Positions 17,969-27,544 of a stretch of 55,264 bases of DNA are shown here, one piece after another. The DNA comes from an uncultured Bacteroidales bacterium (GTDB taxonomy: Bacteria; Bacteroidota; Bacteroidia; Bacteroidales; UBA932). Numbering within the stretch: position 1 is the stretch's first letter; each line of letters opens with the position of its first letter. The stretch is from assembly GCA_900544815.1 (NCBI GenBank), contig UQWT01000004.1:1-55264 (forward strand), given 5' to 3'. Under the pieces are notes generated by a model. It was not told the origin of the DNA, searched no databases, and worked only from the letters and a program-made list of their open reading frames with translations. A program made the position numbers and the translations under genes.

Positions 17969-20254
17969 ATGAAAGGAAACAGAAAAGTAGTAGTTTACGG
18001 CTCTGTAGCAGTTGTACTACTTGTTTGTATATGCGTATATCTGTTTTTTAGGTTGCTAAAAGACGACAATAAGAATAATTTAGGTGCAGAAACTGCTGTG
18101 CCGGAGTTTGTTATGCAGAATAGAGAGATGCTTAGGGCAATCCCAACAGATGCTGTTTTTGTTGCAATAGCAGATAAAACGGAGAGTATAACAGACAATC
18201 TTGGAGACTCTGTAAAAATTATTGATTTTGTATGGAATACCTCTCTTCTCAAGGGGCAGCCGGCAATAGTATCTCTGCATTACTCCTCTAAGAACGAGGT
18301 CTCTCTGCTTTTTGTATCAAACCTCTCTGCTGTAGAGAATGGCGTAAACAAAATGTTGGAGGTTATAAAGAACAGTGGAGGAGGCAAGTTCAAGGATTAT
18401 AACGGAGTTACAATATATGAGTCGAACAGTCCGGCCAAGAGCTATTCTGCCATATATAAGACCCTTTTTATAAACAGCAGTTCTTATTACGTTGTGGAGG
18501 CTGCCATAAGGCATCTTAACAAGAATCTATCTATTTTGGATAATGCAGATTTCAGCAATCTTCTGCAGAGATACGGCAAGAGGGGCTATCTCTATTTCAA
18601 TCATCAGTTGACAGGCAAACTCTTCTCCGGGTGTGTAGAATACGGTTGGCTTAAATACTCGGATTTCTTTATGAGGCTTAGCAAGTGGTCTGTGTTTGAT
18701 TTCAGCCGCAACTCTATGGGAGTTAAGATAAATGCCAATATGCTCTGCGGAACGGATGAGGGGAACTATGCAACAGTGTATATGGGACAGAAAAACGGAG
18801 ATTCCAAGATAGCTGAGATACTTCCTGCGCAGACACTCTTTTTCTGTACGGTCCTTCTTCCTAACAAAAAAGATTTAGAGAAGCGTTTAGGAAAATTTCT
18901 TGAGGTGAAGAAAAAGAGCAGGTCATATGCAGAACGGTTAGAAAGAGTGTCTAAAGGTAATATTTCTCCAAATAAATTTAAGGATTCTCTTAAAATAGAG
19001 GAGGTAGCGGCCGCCTGGTGCAAGTTTGGAGACTCGTATCAATGGATAAATCTTGTAAGGACAGAGAAAGATGGCTGGTTTAAGGGTGTTGTAGGCAGAC
19101 TGTTTAAAGGGGAGCAGATACCTGCCGCAGAGGAATATCCTTACAAAGGATATTTGGAGGCTATTTACGGAGAGCTTTTTTCGCATACGGATGAGGAGTT
19201 TTTTACAAAAGTAGGCGACTGGTTGGTAATAGGCCCCAAGAGCATAGTGGAATCTTATGCTTTTGGCGATGCAAATTACTATTCTTTTGATAATTACATA
19301 AGTCAGACACCTGCGAAAGAATTTGCGGGGAGCAAAGCTGTTTCAAAAGTTTTTGTAAATATGTCTGAGGAGAAGGATTCTGTTTTAATGTTGTTACAGC
19401 CGCAGATGAGGAATAAAATAGTGTCTCAGATAGACAGTAATGATTTTTGTGCTATAACAATGGATATATCTCCCAACAAGCAGCTCTCATTGTCTGCCAA
19501 TATAGATCTCTATATTACAAGGTTGGAGAGGAAACCTGTACCGCGTGAAAGGGAGCTTGCTGCCGGAGCTGTTGTAACGGACAGCACCATAGCGGTTCCT
19601 TCCGGGCCGTTCAAACTTATTGATTTTGTAAATGGTGGTGAGTGCTTTTTGGAGCAGCAGACCAATTATAAGCTGAGTTATATAAATGGTCTTAAGAAGA
19701 GGGCTTGGACTATTGGGTTTGATTCCCCTCTTGCCGGTATGGTGGGGCAGGCGGATATTTTTAAGAACGGAAAGCTCCAGATGTTCTTTATATCGGGAGA
19801 CAAACTTTATGGATTGGACAGGTTGGGGCGTTTTGTAAACGGGTATCCAAAAAGATTGGACAAGGGTGTGGTTTTGGGGCCGCAACTCTTTGACTTGGAG
19901 GGGAACCGGGAGTATTCATTTATGGCAATAGCAGATGACAATACTATTATTCACAGATATTTAAAGAGCGGCAAGCCTGTTCTTAACTGGAAGGATATAC
20001 ATAGTGAGCATTTTGTGAAGACCTTGCCTGTGAATATGCTGATTAATGGAAAAATATACTGGATTGTTAGGAATGCATATACGGTTGAGTTTTATACCGA
20101 GGATGGGGTGCTTGTGGAGCAGAAAGACAAGAGGCGGAGAATTGCTCCGGATTCGCAGATTGAACTTATAAGTGGTTCGGAGGTTAGGGTAACGGGAACA
20201 AATGAGAAGGAGTTTGCCTTTAACGTTGAAACCGGCAAGACTAAAAGATTGTAG
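17969..20254 (+). CDS. Uncharacterised membrane-anchored protein with C-terminal beta-propeller-like region
   Basis: I do not recognise this 761-residue protein with certainty. One membrane segment near the N terminus (KVVVYGSVAVVLLVCICVYL) would anchor it with the bulk outside the cytoplasm. Residues about 40-520 resemble DUF3352-like Bacteroidota proteins. Residues about 580-760 show propeller-like blades (FKNGKLQMFFISGDKLYGLD, NREYSFMAIADDNTIIHRYL). The start is set at ATG 17969, just before the hydrophobic segment. An in-frame GTG at 17891 would add 26 residues that overlap a terminator hairpin and look non-coding. It is 24 bases upstream of the DUF4834-like gene and probably heads the operon that continues through the ABC exporter and acyl-CoA ligase. 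Confidence 0.6.
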   Translation: MKGNRKVVVYGSVAVVLLVCICVYLFFRLLKDDNKNNLGAETAVPEFVMQNREMLRAIPTDAVFVAIADKTESITDNLGDSVKIIDFVWNTSLLKGQPAIVSLHYSSKNEVSLLFVSNLSAVENGVNKMLEVIKNSGGGKFKDYNGVTIYESNSPAKSYSAIYKTLFINSSSYYVVEAAIRHLNKNLSILDNADFSNLLQRYGKRGYLYFNHQLTGKLFSGCVEYGWLKYSDFFMRLSKWSVFDFSRNSMGVKINANMLCGTDEGNYATVYMGQKNGDSKIAEILPAQTLFFCTVLLPNKKDLEKRLGKFLEVKKKSRSYAERLERVSKGNISPNKFKDSLKIEEVAAAWCKFGDSYQWINLVRTEKDGWFKGVVGRLFKGEQIPAAEEYPYKGYLEAIYGELFSHTDEEFFTKVGDWLVIGPKSIVESYAFGDANYYSFDNYISQTPAKEFAGSKAVSKVFVNMSEEKDSVLMLLQPQMRNKIVSQIDSNDFCAITMDISPNKQLSLSANIDLYITRLERKPVPRERELAAGAVVTDSTIAVPSGPFKLIDFVNGGECFLEQQTNYKLSYINGLKKRAWTIGFDSPLAGMVGQADIFKNGKLQMFFISGDKLYGLDRLGRFVNGYPKRLDKGVVLGPQLFDLEGNREYSFMAIADDNTIIHRYLKSGKPVLNWKDIHSEHFVKTLPVNMLINGKIYWIVRNAYTVEFYTEDGVLVEQKDKRRRIAPDSQIELISGSEVRVTGTNEKEFAFNVETGKTKRL

Positions 20255-20278
20255 TTTATATTGTAACGGATTTTACTA

Positions 20279-20608
20279 ATGGAATTTATAATAACTTTTC
20301 TGCTGATTATATTTCTTGCGGCATGGGTTGCCGGCAAGATATTTCCCTTTTTGCTTAAAAGAATTTTAAAAAAGAGGTTTGGAATTGATACCACCGCGTT
20401 TAACGGCGGGAACGGTGGCAAGGAGACCAAGAGCTATTCCAATTACAAGGATGCAGATTCTGCCCATGGCCGTGAGAAGACAGAGGAGGAGAGACGTGTG
20501 GGGCAGGTTACGGAGATTGTGGTGACAGAGGAGCATGAGAAGATTATAGATAGCGATTTAGGGGAATATGTTGAGTATGAGGAGATAAGTTATAACGAAA
20601 AGAAATAA
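20279..20608 (+). CDS. Small membrane protein, DUF4834-like
   Basis: The 109-residue protein has one N-terminal membrane helix (IITFLLIIFLAAWVAGKIF), a short basic stretch (LLKRILKKRFG) and a charged, probably disordered tail. This is the layout of the DUF4834 family, found in Bacteroidota and of unknown function. It sits 24 bases after the anchored propeller protein and 27 bases before the ABC exporter, so it is probably cotranscribed and may be a small accessory of one of them. Confidence 0.6.
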   Translation: MEFIITFLLIIFLAAWVAGKIFPFLLKRILKKRFGIDTTAFNGGNGGKETKSYSNYKDADSAHGREKTEEERRVGQVTEIVVTEEHEKIIDSDLGEYVEYEEISYNEKK

Positions 20609-20635
20609 CCTTACATTAAGAATATTGAGTTGTAG

Positions 20636-22462
20636 ATGGAAGATTTTAAAAGATTGTTGGCATATGCCAAACCATATAGCAGATTTTGGCCGGGCTATCT
20701 TATCCTGTCAATATTGTCTGTAATATTTGGTGTTGCCAACTACGCACTTATAAAGCCGCTTTTGGATATTCTGTTTAATCCGGAGCAGCTTACACAACAG
20801 CTTGTAAAGCCCGATTTTAATCTGCTGAGTATAGATTACTACAGCGATATTTTCTATTATTATCTTACTGAGATAATGAGAACCGGCCTGCTTAGGGGTC
20901 TGTTTTTTGTTTGCATGATACTGTTGGCAGCTTCGTTCGTCTCCAATCTTGCAAGGTATCTGTCTCAGAGAATTCTTGTAAATATGCGTACCTATATAAT
21001 GCAGAATATAAGGAGGGCGCTTTATGAAAAGATTATCTCTCTTAATGTTGGGTATTTCAATACAAGGAAAAAGGGTGATATACTTTCATCAATATCGAAT
21101 GATGTTACCGAGGTACAGAATGGTGTTGCAAACAGTTTTCATGTCCTGTTCAGAGAGCCGCTCCTTATCATTGGCTTTTTGGCGGGGCTTTTTTATATGT
21201 CTCCAAAACTTACAATAGTAACATTGCTCACACTTCCGTTCTCGGCATTGGTTATTGGCAGGATAAGCAGGAAGTTGAAAAGGGGGGCTGTTGTAACTCA
21301 GGAGCTTATGGGCAAGATAGTAAGCCATTTTGAGGAGGGTATATCGGGAATAAGAATAATTAAGGGCTTCAATGCACAAAAATATGTTGAGGACAGGTTT
21401 GAAAAGACCAATGAGGAGCATAAGAGAAGTAGCAGAAGCATGTTCTACAAACAGGAATTGGCTTCTCCGCTGTCTGAGTTTTTGGGCATAGGTGTTGCAA
21501 CGGCGGTGCTGTTCTATGGCGGTTGGCTTCAGTTGCGGGGGCAGCTTGGAATGGATATGTCTACATTTGTAGTATATATTGGTTTTTACTGGAGGGTGCT
21601 TGAGCCTGCAAAGGCTATGGCCAACGCATACGCCAGCATTCAGCGTGGTATGGTATCGGGACGCAGGCTGTTTGATATATTGGATGTGGAAAACCCTATT
21701 AAGGAGAAAGACAACGCTGTGGTTCTCAAAAGCTTTGAAAGGGAGATAAAATTTGAGAACGTTAATTTCTCTTATGGGAGTGAGCCTGTGCTTAAGGATA
21801 TAAATCTTACCATTCCAAAAGGGAAGATGATTGCAATTGTGGGCCCATCGGGAGGCGGAAAATCTACTATGGCAGATCTGTTGCCGCGGTTCTACGATAT
21901 TGTAGATGGCGACATAGCTATTGACGGGCGTAATATAAAGGATTATACTCTTGGATCTCTTATTGCTCAGATGGGTATCGTTACGCAGGAGGCCATTCTG
22001 TTTAATGATTCTGTTTACAATAACATTGCTTTTGGTATGGAAAATGTAAGGAGGGAGGATGTTATTGAGGCGGCTAAGATAGCCAATGCTCATGAGTTCA
22101 TTGTTGGGATGGAGAGGGGATATGACACAAATATCGGAGACAGAGGGGGTAAGTTGTCGGGAGGCCAAAGACAAAGACTTGCAATAGCAAGGGCAGTACT
22201 CAAGAATCCCCCTATACTTATTTTGGATGAGGCTACATCTGCATTGGATACAGAGAGCGAGAGGCTTGTTCAAGATGCTCTCACCAATCTTATGAAGAAC
22301 AGAACCTCCATTGTCATAGCACACAGGTTGTCTACAATACAGTTTGCAGATGAGATTGTTGTGCTTCAGCATGGAGAAATTATAGAAAGAGGTACACATA
22401 ACCAACTTATAGACAAGGGCGGGTTGTATTCTCACCTTTGCCAATTACAGAATTTTAGTTGA
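20636..22462 (+). CDS. ABC exporter, fused permease and ATPase (MsbA-like)
   Basis: The 608-residue half-transporter has an N-terminal six-helix ABC membrane domain (residues about 15-340) and a C-terminal ATPase. Walker A is GPSGGGKST with Lys409, the signature is LSGGQRQRL with Ser508, and Walker B is ILILDEATSALD, followed by the H-loop IAHRLSTI. It should act as a homodimer that exports a lipid or hydrophobic compound. MsbA-type lipid flipping is the usual assignment for such Bacteroidota genes, but the substrate is not shown by the sequence. It lies 15 bases before the acyl-CoA ligase gene, consistent with an envelope-lipid operon. A long open frame on the opposite strand (21089-22444) is a shadow of this gene. 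Confidence 0.9.
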   Translation: MEDFKRLLAYAKPYSRFWPGYLILSILSVIFGVANYALIKPLLDILFNPEQLTQQLVKPDFNLLSIDYYSDIFYYYLTEIMRTGLLRGLFFVCMILLAASFVSNLARYLSQRILVNMRTYIMQNIRRALYEKIISLNVGYFNTRKKGDILSSISNDVTEVQNGVANSFHVLFREPLLIIGFLAGLFYMSPKLTIVTLLTLPFSALVIGRISRKLKRGAVVTQELMGKIVSHFEEGISGIRIIKGFNAQKYVEDRFEKTNEEHKRSSRSMFYKQELASPLSEFLGIGVATAVLFYGGWLQLRGQLGMDMSTFVVYIGFYWRVLEPAKAMANAYASIQRGMVSGRRLFDILDVENPIKEKDNAVVLKSFEREIKFENVNFSYGSEPVLKDINLTIPKGKMIAIVGPSGGGKSTMADLLPRFYDIVDGDIAIDGRNIKDYTLGSLIAQMGIVTQEAILFNDSVYNNIAFGMENVRREDVIEAAKIANAHEFIVGMERGYDTNIGDRGGKLSGGQRQRLAIARAVLKNPPILILDEATSALDTESERLVQDALTNLMKNRTSIVIAHRLSTIQFADEIVVLQHGEIIERGTHNQLIDKGGLYSHLCQLQNFS

Positions 22463-22477
22463 ATTAAAATTGCGAAT

Positions 22478-24139
22478 ATGATAGAACAATCACTTAGTCA
22501 GTTGATAGAGAGTAGTATAAAGGAGCATTGGGATCTCCCTGCCCTTTCAGATTACAAAGGTGTAACATTGCATTATAGGGATTTGGCGAGAAGGATAGAG
22601 AAGCTGCATATTATTTTTGAGGAGTGCGGCCTCAGAAGGGGAGACAAGGTTGCGATATGTTCCAGAAACCAGGCAAATTGGGGTGTGGTGTTTCTTGCAT
22701 GTATAACATACGGTGCTGTTCCGGTTCCAATATTGCATGAGTTCAAGGCCGGCAATATCCATCATATAGTGAACCATTCAGACAGCCGGATTCTTTTCTG
22801 CGGAGATGTAATATGGGAGAGCCTTTCACAATCTGAGATGCCTAATCTTGAGGCGATTATTCAGTTAAATGATTTCTCTATGCTGTATGTTAGCAGAGAT
22901 GAGATAATGTATGCACGCGAGCATCTTAACTATAAGTTTGGGGAGAAGTACCCGTCTCGTTTCTCAAAATCTGATGTCTCTTATTGTCACGATGCGCTTC
23001 CCGACAATCTTGCAATGATAAGTTATACATCTGGGACTTCCGGCTTTTCAAAGGGGGTTATGATTCCTCACAGGGCTTTGCTTTCAAATATAGAGTTTGC
23101 AAGGGGAGTTCATCCTCAAATCGGCTCCTCTTCTAATGTGGTATCCATGCTCCCGTCTGCGCATATGTACGGGTTTATGTTTGAGTTCCTCTTTGAGATT
23201 ACAGTTGGCGCTCATGTGCAGTTCCTTACCAGAATCCCCAGCCCAAGAATTATTCTTGAGGCTTTTGATACTATAAAGCCAGATCTGATTATTGCGGTAC
23301 CGTTGATCATAGAGAAGATATACAAGCAGAAGTTGCAACCTATACTCAACAAAATGAGTGTAAAGGTGTTGCTAAAGGTACCTGTTATAGATCAGAAGAT
23401 ACAGCAGCGCATTAAGGATGAGCTTGTTAAATCTTTTGGTGGAAACTTTAAGGAGATAATCATTGGAGGTGCTCCGTTCAACAAGGAGGCGGATGCTTTC
23501 TTCCACAAGATAGGTTTTCCTTATACTATAGGTTATGGCATGACTGAATGTGCTCCTATAATATCGTATGCTCCATGGAAAGAGCTTAAGTTGTATTCTT
23601 GCGGGCGTGTTGCCCCTAATATGGAGATAAGGATAGATTCAACGGATCCTGTAAATGTTCCCGGAGAGATTCAGGTCAAAGGGGCTAATGTCATGCTTGG
23701 GTATTACAAGAATCCGGAGGCTACGGCTGCATCATTTACAGAGGATGGCTGGATGAAGACAGGCGATATGGGAGTATTGGACAGAGAGGGCTTTCTGTTC
23801 ATTAAGGGTCGTTGCAAAAGTATGATTCTTGGACCGTCGGGGCAGAATATATATCCGGAGGAGATAGAGAGTGTCATCAATAATATGCCTTACGTTTCGG
23901 AGTCTCTTGTTATTGAGGATAACGGCAAACTTGTGGCGCTTGTATATCCGGATATGGACGCGGCTGCGGCAGACGGCATTAACGGAGGTGAAGGTATACA
24001 AAAGAAGATGGATGAAATTATTGGACAGGTCAATACAGATATGCCTAACTATTCTAAGATAGCCGAGGTGAGAATCTATCCGGAAGAGTTTGAGAAGACC
24101 CCTAAACGGAGTATAAAGAGGTACCTGTACCAGAAATAG
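22478..24139 (+). CDS. Long-chain fatty acid--CoA ligase (AMP-binding enzyme)
   Basis: The 553-residue enzyme belongs to the adenylate-forming family that activates a carboxylic acid with ATP and joins it to CoA. Visible motifs are the phosphate loop YTSGTSGFSKGV (around residue 190), YGMTECAP (around 350), TGDMGVLD and the C-terminal lysine region KTPKRSIKRYL. The family position suggests a FadD/Acs-like enzyme for long-chain fatty acids; acyl-ACP synthetases look similar. It starts 15 bases after the ABC exporter and closes that operon. It is probably cytoplasmic or loosely membrane-bound, supplying acyl-CoA for lipid recycling. Confidence 0.88.
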   Translation: MIEQSLSQLIESSIKEHWDLPALSDYKGVTLHYRDLARRIEKLHIIFEECGLRRGDKVAICSRNQANWGVVFLACITYGAVPVPILHEFKAGNIHHIVNHSDSRILFCGDVIWESLSQSEMPNLEAIIQLNDFSMLYVSRDEIMYAREHLNYKFGEKYPSRFSKSDVSYCHDALPDNLAMISYTSGTSGFSKGVMIPHRALLSNIEFARGVHPQIGSSSNVVSMLPSAHMYGFMFEFLFEITVGAHVQFLTRIPSPRIILEAFDTIKPDLIIAVPLIIEKIYKQKLQPILNKMSVKVLLKVPVIDQKIQQRIKDELVKSFGGNFKEIIIGGAPFNKEADAFFHKIGFPYTIGYGMTECAPIISYAPWKELKLYSCGRVAPNMEIRIDSTDPVNVPGEIQVKGANVMLGYYKNPEATAASFTEDGWMKTGDMGVLDREGFLFIKGRCKSMILGPSGQNIYPEEIESVINNMPYVSESLVIEDNGKLVALVYPDMDAAAADGINGGEGIQKKMDEIIGQVNTDMPNYSKIAEVRIYPEEFEKTPKRSIKRYLYQK

Positions 24140-24187
24140 ACCTGCATTTAAAACATGTTCTAAGCATCGGTTAATTTAAAAAAGGTT

Positions 24188-24628
24188 ATGATGAACAGTG
24201 ACAAACAGTCTCAATTTGATAAGAGTTATCTTAAGATGGCCTCTATATGGGCAGATAACTCCTATTGTAACAGGCGTAAGGTTGGCGCCTTAATAGTAAA
24301 GGACAGGATGATCATTTCTGATGGTTACAACGGTACCCCTTGCGGCTTTGACAATGTTTGCGAGGATGAGCACGGTTTTACATATCCCTATGTTCTTCAT
24401 GCCGAGGCTAATGCTATAACGAAAGTAGCCAAATCCAACAACAGCTCCAATGGGGCAACATTGTATGTTACTGCGGCTCCGTGTCTTGAATGTGCGAAAC
24501 TGATTATTCAAGCCGGAATAGTAAGGTTGGTTTACAGAGATGATTATAGAATTATGGATGGAATAGAACTCCTGCAGAGGGCCGGAATAGAGGTTGTAAG
24601 GATACCTGCAGAGGAGTTGGATAAATAA
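24188..24628 (+). CDS. dCMP deaminase (ComEB-like)
   Basis: The 146-residue zinc enzyme has the cytidine/deoxycytidylate deaminase signatures HAEANAI (zinc ligand His71, catalytic Glu73) and PCLEC (zinc ligands Cys99 and Cys102). It converts dCMP to dUMP, a route to dTMP. The fuller dCMP deaminase pattern (SYCNRRKVGALIVKD, DGYNGTPCGFDN) separates it from tRNA adenosine deaminases. ATG 24188 is followed by a second ATG, either of which could start translation. It is 15 bases from the S41 protease gene. Confidence 0.9.
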   Translation: MMNSDKQSQFDKSYLKMASIWADNSYCNRRKVGALIVKDRMIISDGYNGTPCGFDNVCEDEHGFTYPYVLHAEANAITKVAKSNNSSNGATLYVTAAPCLECAKLIIQAGIVRLVYRDDYRIMDGIELLQRAGIEVVRIPAEELDK

Positions 24629-24643
24629 GAGATATAGTTAGTT

Positions 24644-26233
24644 ATGGGTAATTTGTTGGCTGGTAAATGGCAAAAATATCTGCTTATAGTATTGGTGATA
24701 CTATTGGGCTTGAGAATTTGTAATATTTTTTTGCCGGGAAGCAAGAAAATAGATGTTGGAAATCATAAATGGGACAAACTCCTTGTTATTTTGGATGAGA
24801 TTGAGAAGAACTATGTGGATTCAATTAATTACAAGGATCTTGTTGAGAAATCTCTTCCGTATATAATGGAGAACCTCGATCCTCATTCGACATATCTTCC
24901 TCCGGCAGATCTTGAGAAGGCAGAGGGGGAGCTTGTTGGTAATTTCAGCGGTATTGGGGTGCAGTTCAATGTCCCTAATGATACTGCTGTAATAATTAAT
25001 GTTATCCCCGGAGGGCCCTCTGAGAGGGTGGGTATCTTGTCGGGAGACAGAATAGTAAAGGTAAACGGTGAGAATGTGGCAGGTGTAAATTTTCCGCAGG
25101 ATTCTCTTATCAAGAGGCTTAGAGGGCAGAGGGGGACAACTGTGCAGATGGATATAAAGAGGGGAGAGGAGATTGTGCCGTTCACGGTAAGGCGCGATGT
25201 AATTCCTGTGAACAGCGTAGATGCCGCATTTATGGTTAATGACACGCTTGCGTATGTAAAGTTGTCCAAGTTTACAAGGACAAGTTACAAGGAGTTTGTT
25301 GAAAGGGTAATTCCTTTGAGGGAAAAGTGGATGAATTCGCTTGTTTTTGATTTGAGGGAAAATACCGGAGGCTATTTTGACCAGGCTCTTCTGCTTGCAA
25401 ATGAGTTCCTTAATAAAGGAGACCTTATTGTATATATGGAGGGCAAGCACAGGCCAAGGCAGGATTTTCACGCAGACGGAACCGGTAAGCTAAAGGATAT
25501 AGCGCTGTATATACTTATAGATGAGGGATCTGCCTCTTCTTCTGAGATTTTTGCCGGTGCAATGCAGGATAACGACAGGGCCACCATACTTGGAAGAAGG
25601 TCATACGGAAAGGGGCTTGTGCAGGAACCTGTATATTTTAATGACGGTTCCGGTATCAGGCTTACAGTTGCCCGCTTCTATTCTCCTACCGGACGTTGTA
25701 TTCAGAAACCGTATGGAGAGGATTACCGGTATGATATAATTGAGCGTTACAGGCATGGGGAGATGATGGTTGCAGATAGTATAAAGATAAATGATTCTCT
25801 CAGATACGAGACTCCAAAGGGGAAAGTGGTGTATGGTGGCGGCGGTATTGTTCCCGATATTTTTGTCCCTATAGATACAACAGGCGTAACCAAGTTTATG
25901 ATAGACGGAAACAGAAAGAGCCTTATTGTTAAATACAGCATAAAACTTGCGGATATTTACAGGGCGCAGCTAAGAGAGATTAAAACAGTTGAACAGCTTG
26001 ACGCATTGTTGAATAAGATGAATTTAGAAAAAGGTTATCTTGAGTATGCAGCCGCAAACGGGGTTGTCCCTGCTCCAGGAGAGTGGGAAAAGTCTGAGTT
26101 TGTTGTAATTACGCAGCTTAAAGGGCTTATGGGGAGGAATACTCAGTTAGACGATGATGCCTTTTATCCGTACATTCTAAAGATAGACAACGCAATGTAT
26201 CCTATAACGGGAAAACCTATTCAAAGAAATTAA
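24644..26233 (+). CDS. S41 family C-terminal processing peptidase
   Basis: The 529-residue protein has an N-terminal membrane segment (YLLIVLVILLGLRICNIF), a PDZ domain around residues 95-180 (GIGVQFNVPNDTAVIINVIP) and an S41 catalytic domain. Its serine lies in DEGSASSSEIFAG and its lysine in GRRSYGKGLVQ. CtpA-type enzymes degrade or trim exported proteins from their C termini in the periplasm. About 140 residues follow the catalytic domain, the usual length for Bacteroidota S41 proteases. Genes before and after are tightly spaced (15 and 19 bases), so a dCMP deaminase-protease-rpiB-truB operon is likely. Confidence 0.93.
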   Translation: MGNLLAGKWQKYLLIVLVILLGLRICNIFLPGSKKIDVGNHKWDKLLVILDEIEKNYVDSINYKDLVEKSLPYIMENLDPHSTYLPPADLEKAEGELVGNFSGIGVQFNVPNDTAVIINVIPGGPSERVGILSGDRIVKVNGENVAGVNFPQDSLIKRLRGQRGTTVQMDIKRGEEIVPFTVRRDVIPVNSVDAAFMVNDTLAYVKLSKFTRTSYKEFVERVIPLREKWMNSLVFDLRENTGGYFDQALLLANEFLNKGDLIVYMEGKHRPRQDFHADGTGKLKDIALYILIDEGSASSSEIFAGAMQDNDRATILGRRSYGKGLVQEPVYFNDGSGIRLTVARFYSPTGRCIQKPYGEDYRYDIIERYRHGEMMVADSIKINDSLRYETPKGKVVYGGGGIVPDIFVPIDTTGVTKFMIDGNRKSLIVKYSIKLADIYRAQLREIKTVEQLDALLNKMNLEKGYLEYAAANGVVPAPGEWEKSEFVVITQLKGLMGRNTQLDDDAFYPYILKIDNAMYPITGKPIQRN

Positions 26234-26252
26234 CTTACAAATAATTTATAAA

Positions 26253-26687
26253 ATGAAAAAAATTGGTATTGCATCTGACCACGCCGGTTACGAGATGAAA
26301 GAGTATATAAAGGAATTTCTTACCAAGCAGGAGTATGAGGTAAAGGATTTTGGAACGCATTCTACAGAGAGTATGGACTATCCAGATGTTGCGCACCCTT
26401 TGGCTTTGGCTATTGAAAGTGGGGAGATCCCAATGGGAATAGCTTTGTGCGGCAGCGGTAACGGTATAAGCATGACTCTTAACAAGCATAAAGGGATAAG
26501 GGCCGCCCTTTGCTGGAATACAGAGCTTGCTGCTTTGGCAAGACAGCATAACGATGCAAATGTGCTCTCTCTTCCTGCAAGGTTCATCTCAAACGAACAG
26601 GCAAAGGAGATTGTCGAGAGCTATCTGTCTGCTAAATTTGAGGGAGGAAGGCATTTGAGGAGAGTTGAAAAGATTTCTCGCTGGTAG
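26253..26687 (+). CDS. rpiB: Ribose-5-phosphate isomerase B
   Basis: RpiB interconverts ribose 5-phosphate and ribulose 5-phosphate in the pentose phosphate pathway. The 144-residue protein shows the family hallmarks ASDHAGYEMKEYI at the start, DYPDVAHPLA, GSGNGISM and the later NDANVLSLPARFIS. Length is normal for the LacAB/RpiB family. Ribulose 5-phosphate is also the substrate of kdsD at 13281. It lies 19 bases after the S41 protease and 20 bases before truB. Confidence 0.95.
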   Translation: MKKIGIASDHAGYEMKEYIKEFLTKQEYEVKDFGTHSTESMDYPDVAHPLALAIESGEIPMGIALCGSGNGISMTLNKHKGIRAALCWNTELAALARQHNDANVLSLPARFISNEQAKEIVESYLSAKFEGGRHLRRVEKISRW

Positions 26688-26707
26688 TACTTACTGTAGC
26701 CAAAGAT

Positions 26708-27475
26708 ATGACAGAATGTAAATCCCCTTTTGTTGTAAAAAGGAGGGATATTGGTTTCTATGCCAATAATCCGTTAGACAACAACATAGATGATTATCCA
26801 TGCGGTATTGTTTTGAGCATAGATAAACCGTACCGCTGGACCTCTGCAGATGTAGTGCGCAAGATTAAGTTTTCGGCACAGCGTTTCTTTCATAAAAAGA
26901 ATATAAAGGTTGGGCACGCCGGTACATTGGATCCGCTCGCTACAGGTGTGCTTTTGGTATGTTTGGGCAAGGCAACCAAGATGGCAGAGGCTCTGCAGGC
27001 CCGGCGAAAGGAGTATATAGCAACGGTAAGGGTTGGTGCCACCACCCCCTGCTTTGATTTGGAAAAGGAGATAGATGCAGTTTTTCCATACGAACATATT
27101 ACAAGGGAGGCTGTAATGGAGGCAATTGGTAAAATGACAGGTGAGCAGGAGCAGATTCCGCCCATGTTTTCTGCAAAACTGATAGATGGCAAGCGAGCAT
27201 ACGAGATGGCAAGAGCCGGCAAGGAGGTAGAGATGAAGGCTTCTGTGATTACCATTTACGGAATAGAGCTTTTGGATTTTAATCTTCCCGACATAAAACT
27301 AAGAATCTCCTGCAGTAAGGGGACCTATATACGCTCTTTTGCAAGGGATCTTGGTGTTATGCTTGGAAGCGGAGCGCATCTTGTTGGGTTGCAGAGGAGT
27401 GTCTCCGGTAGCTTTTGCGTTGAGGATTCCATAACGGTAGATGATGCTTTGGAACTGTTCTCAAAAAAGAATTGA
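26708..27475 (+). CDS. truB: tRNA pseudouridine(55) synthase TruB
   Basis: TruB makes pseudouridine 55 in the T loop of tRNAs. The 255-residue protein has the catalytic motif GHAGTLDPLATG with Asp75. The Asp equivalent is residue 48 in E. coli, so there is an N-terminal extension of roughly 27 residues, seen in other Bacteroidota. GTYIRSFARDLG and SAKLIDGKRAYEMAR are also diagnostic. The separate C-terminal PUA-like domain of longer TruB proteins is missing. It ends the operon that begins with the deaminase; an inverted repeat separates it from queA. Confidence 0.95.
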   Translation: MTECKSPFVVKRRDIGFYANNPLDNNIDDYPCGIVLSIDKPYRWTSADVVRKIKFSAQRFFHKKNIKVGHAGTLDPLATGVLLVCLGKATKMAEALQARRKEYIATVRVGATTPCFDLEKEIDAVFPYEHITREAVMEAIGKMTGEQEQIPPMFSAKLIDGKRAYEMARAGKEVEMKASVITIYGIELLDFNLPDIKLRISCSKGTYIRSFARDLGVMLGSGAHLVGLQRSVSGSFCVEDSITVDDALELFSKKN

Positions 27476-27490
27476 ATTTTTTGAAACTTT

Positions 27491-27537
27491 TATAAATATT
27501 TTTCGTATAAGGAATACTTTTTAACGAAAAATTTATA
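27491..27537. repeat. AT-rich inverted repeat between truB and queA
   Basis: TATAAATATTTTTCGT (27491-27506) is the inverse of ACGAAAAATTTATA (27524-27537) except for two extra bases, with a 17-base loop. It ends seven bases before the queA ATG. It has no T-run after it, so a regulatory hairpin or operator over the queA leader is as likely as a terminator for truB. Confidence 0.5.
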
Positions 27538-27544
27538 GCATAAC

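Noticed and set aside
21089..22444. A 451-codon open frame on the minus strand opposite the ABC exporter
   Set aside because: It lies entirely inside a well-supported gene, shows no recognisable domain and has the odd residue make-up of an antisense shadow.
27476..27544. A preQ1 riboswitch in front of queA
   Set aside because: The leader is a simple AT-rich inverted repeat and does not show the compact preQ1 pseudoknot pattern.
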